Of a DNA stretch of 8,564 nucleotides, positions 6,911-8,564 are shown in pieces (the first letter of the stretch is position 1; every line of letters begins with the position of its first letter). The DNA is from an uncultured Planctomycetaceae bacterium. Its GTDB lineage: Bacteria > Planctomycetota > Planctomycetia > Pirellulales > Thermoguttaceae. The notes beneath the pieces are model-generated. The model saw only the letters and a list, made by a program, of their open reading frames with translations. It did no database searches and was not told where the DNA came from. The stretch is from positions 1-8,564 of the forward strand of contig CAMZHY010000134.1 in assembly GCA_947307005.1 (NCBI GenBank). The letters run 5' to 3'. Position numbers and translations under genes: made by a program.

Positions 6911-7978
6911 TCAAAGCCCTTCGGGGGATTCCGTAAGCTCGCGGACGTATTCCGAGTTGAGACGGTCGAAAGTAATCTGCGGCTGAACGTAGATGAAATC
7001 GTCGGGGCTAATCGTCGGGTCGTTCCGAACGATGGAGGAATATTCGACGGAGAACAGAAATCGTCGCGCCTCCTCCTTGCCCGATCGGTCGCCCGCATAG
7101 TAGACGATTTTGCAGGGGAAAGGTCGGCGCCGTCCCGAGCCCGCGTCGACCATGCGGAAATACAGCTCGACCGCCGTCGGCAGGTACTCCATGATATAGT
7201 TGGGAACCGTATCTTCTTTGTATTCCAGGTTGGCGTTGACGCGGTCCCAAAAACGAGATCTGACCACGCCGGTTACTTTAAGAAAAGAGTCGGTCGGGAG
7301 AGTGTCGTCGGCGTTCTGGCGCGCGGAGACGACTTCCTGATATTCCGGCTCAAAGCGATAATAAGACGCGACGCGTTTGAGCGTCCCGGCAATCCCGCCA
7401 AGGCCTGGCATCCCGTTCATTCCGCAAGAGCGCTTGACGCCGTTTTCGACAAGACGAAGGTTTTCGTCTTCCCCAAGGTGCGTCAACGAGTCCTTGAGGT
7501 CTTCGATATTGATTTGACTCAGGGGCGAGACGTCCGACGTCGAGTCGTTGCGCCACCAAGCGCGATTATCGCAGTCGCAGACGATATCAAGCGCGTTGGA
7601 GTCGCTTTGCTCGGAATCGTCTTCAGAAGTCAAGGCGGCGCTCAGAAGGAATCGCGAGCGTTCGAGAGGCGCGCGAAGCGAAGAGTCGGCGAGGTTGCGA
7701 AGAATCGTTAGCTCCTCGTAACGGCCGCGCCCTAAATAGCGCTTGCCGAAAAAGTCCGCCTCAAAATTGAGTTCGGCGGAAAACGAGGGAAGTTCTTCAA
7801 GATAATCGATCGCGTCGTCGACGAGCCGCTCCGCCCGCGACATGGCGATCATCCTGCCGCCGCGCTTTGAATCGGACGGGGTTAGCGCGGAAAAAGCGCC
7901 GCTCTGACAGAGCGCGAACGCAAACGCGCAGAACGCGACGAGCGCGCGACGAATAGGCGTGGCGACGATTCTTAACAT
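6911..7978 (-). CDS. Exported LolA-like protein of unknown role
   Basis: This 355-residue protein starts with a signal peptide: basic IRR near residue 10, a hydrophobic core at 12-23, and a likely cleavage around residues 28-31 (SGA or AFSA). Cys24 lacks a canonical lipobox, so I expect a soluble periplasmic protein rather than a lipoprotein. The mature part has a LolA/LolB-like order: a helix with SRAERLVDDAIDYLEELPSFSA (48-69), then FFGKRYLGRGRYEE with alternating strands, then LDIVCDCDNRAWWRND (130-145), the place where related proteins read 'CDG..LW'. MPGLGGIAGTL (190-200) and the closing FSVEYSSIVRNDP...F.Y.QP (309-333) also fit. These patterns recall planctomycete LolA-like proteins, but the match is from memory. 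LolA proteins carry lipoproteins across the periplasm; whether this one binds lipid is unknown. The ATG at 7978 has a good SD; a TTG at 7996 would add six residues. Cys134, Cys136, Cys185 and Cys289 could form disulfides. Confidence 0.85.
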   Translation of the reverse strand: MLRIVATPIRRALVAFCAFAFALCQSGAFSALTPSDSKRGGRMIAMSRAERLVDDAIDYLEELPSFSAELNFEADFFGKRYLGRGRYEELTILRNLADSSLRAPLERSRFLLSAALTSEDDSEQSDSNALDIVCDCDNRAWWRNDSTSDVSPLSQINIEDLKDSLTHLGEDENLRLVENGVKRSCGMNGMPGLGGIAGTLKRVASYYRFEPEYQEVVSARQNADDTLPTDSFLKVTGVVRSRFWDRVNANLEYKEDTVPNYIMEYLPTAVELYFRMVDAGSGRRRPFPCKIVYYAGDRSGKEEARRFLFSVEYSSIVRNDPTISPDDFIYVQPQITFDRLNSEYVRELTESPEGL

Positions 7979-7983
7979 AACGA

Positions 7984-7989
7984 CCTCTC
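7984..7989 (-). promoter_or_regulatory. Shine-Dalgarno site of the LolA-like gene
   Basis: GAGAGG lies five bases before the ATG at 7978 and decides this start over the upstream TTG at 7996, which lies beyond the SD. The 57-base gap up to the small ORF (7979-8035) shows no convincing promoter of its own, so the two may share a transcript. Confidence 0.65.
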
Positions 7990-8035
7990 GCGACAACGAC
8001 GGAAAGCGACGCCCTCCGCGACGCCGCGCCGAAGT

Positions 8036-8209
8036 CTAGCGAGTTGCGACGATCCTGTCAAGGTAAAAGAACGTCGGCTTTTCGATTCTTTCGTCGCAAC
8101 TGTCGCGTTCGGTTTTCTTCCTCTTTTTGTCATAACAGACGCCTTCGTCGCGATCGTTTCCTAAAAAAGGAGTTTTTTCTTTCTTTGACGGGATCGGTAA
8201 GATTTTCAT
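8036..8209 (-). CDS. Possible small, highly charged protein (57 residues)
   Basis: I do not recognise this ORF and it may not be a gene. It encodes 57 residues rich in Lys, Arg, Glu and Asp, with a basic middle (KKRKK) and two cysteines, and has no signal peptide or membrane segment. Support comes from a good SD (AGGGG at 8217-8221, seven bases before the ATG) and a promoter-like sequence about 70 bases upstream. The same frame stays open upstream to a GTG at 8467 (143 residues), but that start has no clear SD and would place the promoter inside the gene. Codon use is unlike the neighbours: AAA, TTA, ATA and AGG are frequent in this frame, while they are scarce in the large genes. This suggests a young, acquired or non-coding stretch. 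It ends 57 bases before the LolA-like start and could be cotranscribed with it. Confidence 0.35.
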   Translation of the reverse strand: MKILPIPSKKEKTPFLGNDRDEGVCYDKKRKKTERDSCDERIEKPTFFYLDRIVATR

Positions 8210-8253
8210 TAATTCGCCCCTATCCGCGGACGAACAGAAATCAGAGAGGCGGT

Positions 8254-8265
8254 CCCCCGCGGGGG
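8254..8265. repeat. Perfect GC palindrome
   Basis: CCCCCGCGGGGG is a 12-base perfect palindrome inside an otherwise AT-richer stretch, just downstream of the promoter candidate. With no free loop bases it is a better candidate for a protein-binding site than for an RNA hairpin, though a shorter stem with a four-base loop is possible. Confidence 0.4.
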
Positions 8266-8276
8266 TCGCGACGCCG

Positions 8277-8304
8277 ATAATAACCAATTTAACGTCCGAG
8301 ACAA
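8277..8304 (-). promoter_or_regulatory. Candidate sigma70-type promoter
   Basis: On the minus strand TTGTCT (8299-8304) and TATTAT (8277-8282) are 16 bases apart. They match the TTGACA and TATAAT consensus at four of six and five of six positions. Transcription would start near 8270, giving a leader of about 60 bases to the small ORF at 8209 and possibly continuing into the LolA-like gene. AT-rich surroundings make chance matches more likely, so confidence is modest. Confidence 0.35.
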
Positions 8305-8491
8305 TCAGTCGTATTTTATCGGCGCAAAGCGCGTAAGTCGCCGGAGTTTCCCTTATTTTTAGGTTGAAAGTCCGCGAAACTGCGATTATCCTTATTGCAA
8401 CGAATAGCCGTCGCCGCGCGCTTGGTCGGGCGCGTCTATCGTCGTGAACGCGACAGAACGCCTGCACGTCCTGCAGTTCAACGCTCAGTAG

Positions 8492-8563
8492 CTAAAGATT
8501 TTTGATTTGTCGATTTCGATGATTTTGCGTCAGCTCGTCGTCGACCGGATTTCCGGCGGCGCG
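8492..8563 (-). CDS. Possible C-terminal tail of a gene entering from outside the window
   Basis: On the minus strand one frame reads about 23 residues and ends at a TAG (8492-8494). It contains GNPVDDELTQNHRNR and uses codons typical of the large genes here (GTC, GAC, GAG, CTG, ACG). A second frame is also open, to a TGA at 8478-8480, and gives a very Arg/Lys/Ser-rich tail. Seventy bases are too few to decide, and neither may be real. Confidence 0.22.
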   Translation of the reverse strand, partial: RAAGNPVDDELTQNHRNRQIKNL

Positions 8564-8564
8564 C

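Larger units (their letters stand above)
8210..8491. other. AT-richer stretch without a convincing gene
   Basis: Apart from the promoter candidate, the palindrome and the SD of the small ORF, I see nothing assignable here. The minus strand is open in one frame from 8467, but its codon use is poor for this genome. No tRNA cloverleaf or repeat array is visible. Base composition shifts from the CG-rich pattern of the large genes to a mixed one with many TTA, ATA and AAA triplets. Confidence 0.5.

Overview
The window looks like a stretch of a Planctomycetota chromosome. The evidence is indirect: a moderately GC-rich, CG-rich sequence, secreted proteins of a style common in planctomycetes, and a LolA-like secreted protein whose layout resembles planctomycete families I know. 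I cannot place it more precisely; a Pirellulales/Thermoguttaceae-like lineage is a guess. All credible genes lie on the minus strand, so the window is best read from right to left.

Right end (8564 to 8036): a possible 3' tail of a gene entering from outside, then a more AT-rich stretch. It carries a plausible sigma70-type promoter, a GC palindrome and a small, highly charged 57-residue ORF with a good Shine-Dalgarno (SD) sequence. Codon use here differs from the rest of the window.

Middle (7978 to 5789): a 355-residue exported protein with a LolA/LolB-like pattern is followed by a 306-base gap. The gap holds a TATAAT box, an operator-like inverted repeat and several hairpins, and leads to panB. 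PanB is ketopantoate hydroxymethyltransferase, the first committed enzyme of pantothenate and coenzyme A synthesis. After panB comes a short gap with three inverted repeats, including a perfect 12-bp stem that probably ends or insulates the panB transcript.

Left (5642 to 1): a compact three-gene unit. It encodes an Mre11/SbcD/YhaO-type metallophosphoesterase, a 1260-residue Rad50/SbcC/YhaN-type coiled-coil ATPase 14 bases downstream, and a GTG-started exported protein that overlaps the ATPase stop by four bases and runs off the window. The first two almost certainly form a nuclease-ATPase complex acting on DNA ends. The third carries a clear signal peptide, and its tight coupling to a cytoplasmic DNA-processing pair is the most unusual point of the window.

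I see no mobile element, CRISPR array, tRNA or rRNA. Family calls rest on motifs read by eye; no database search was possible.
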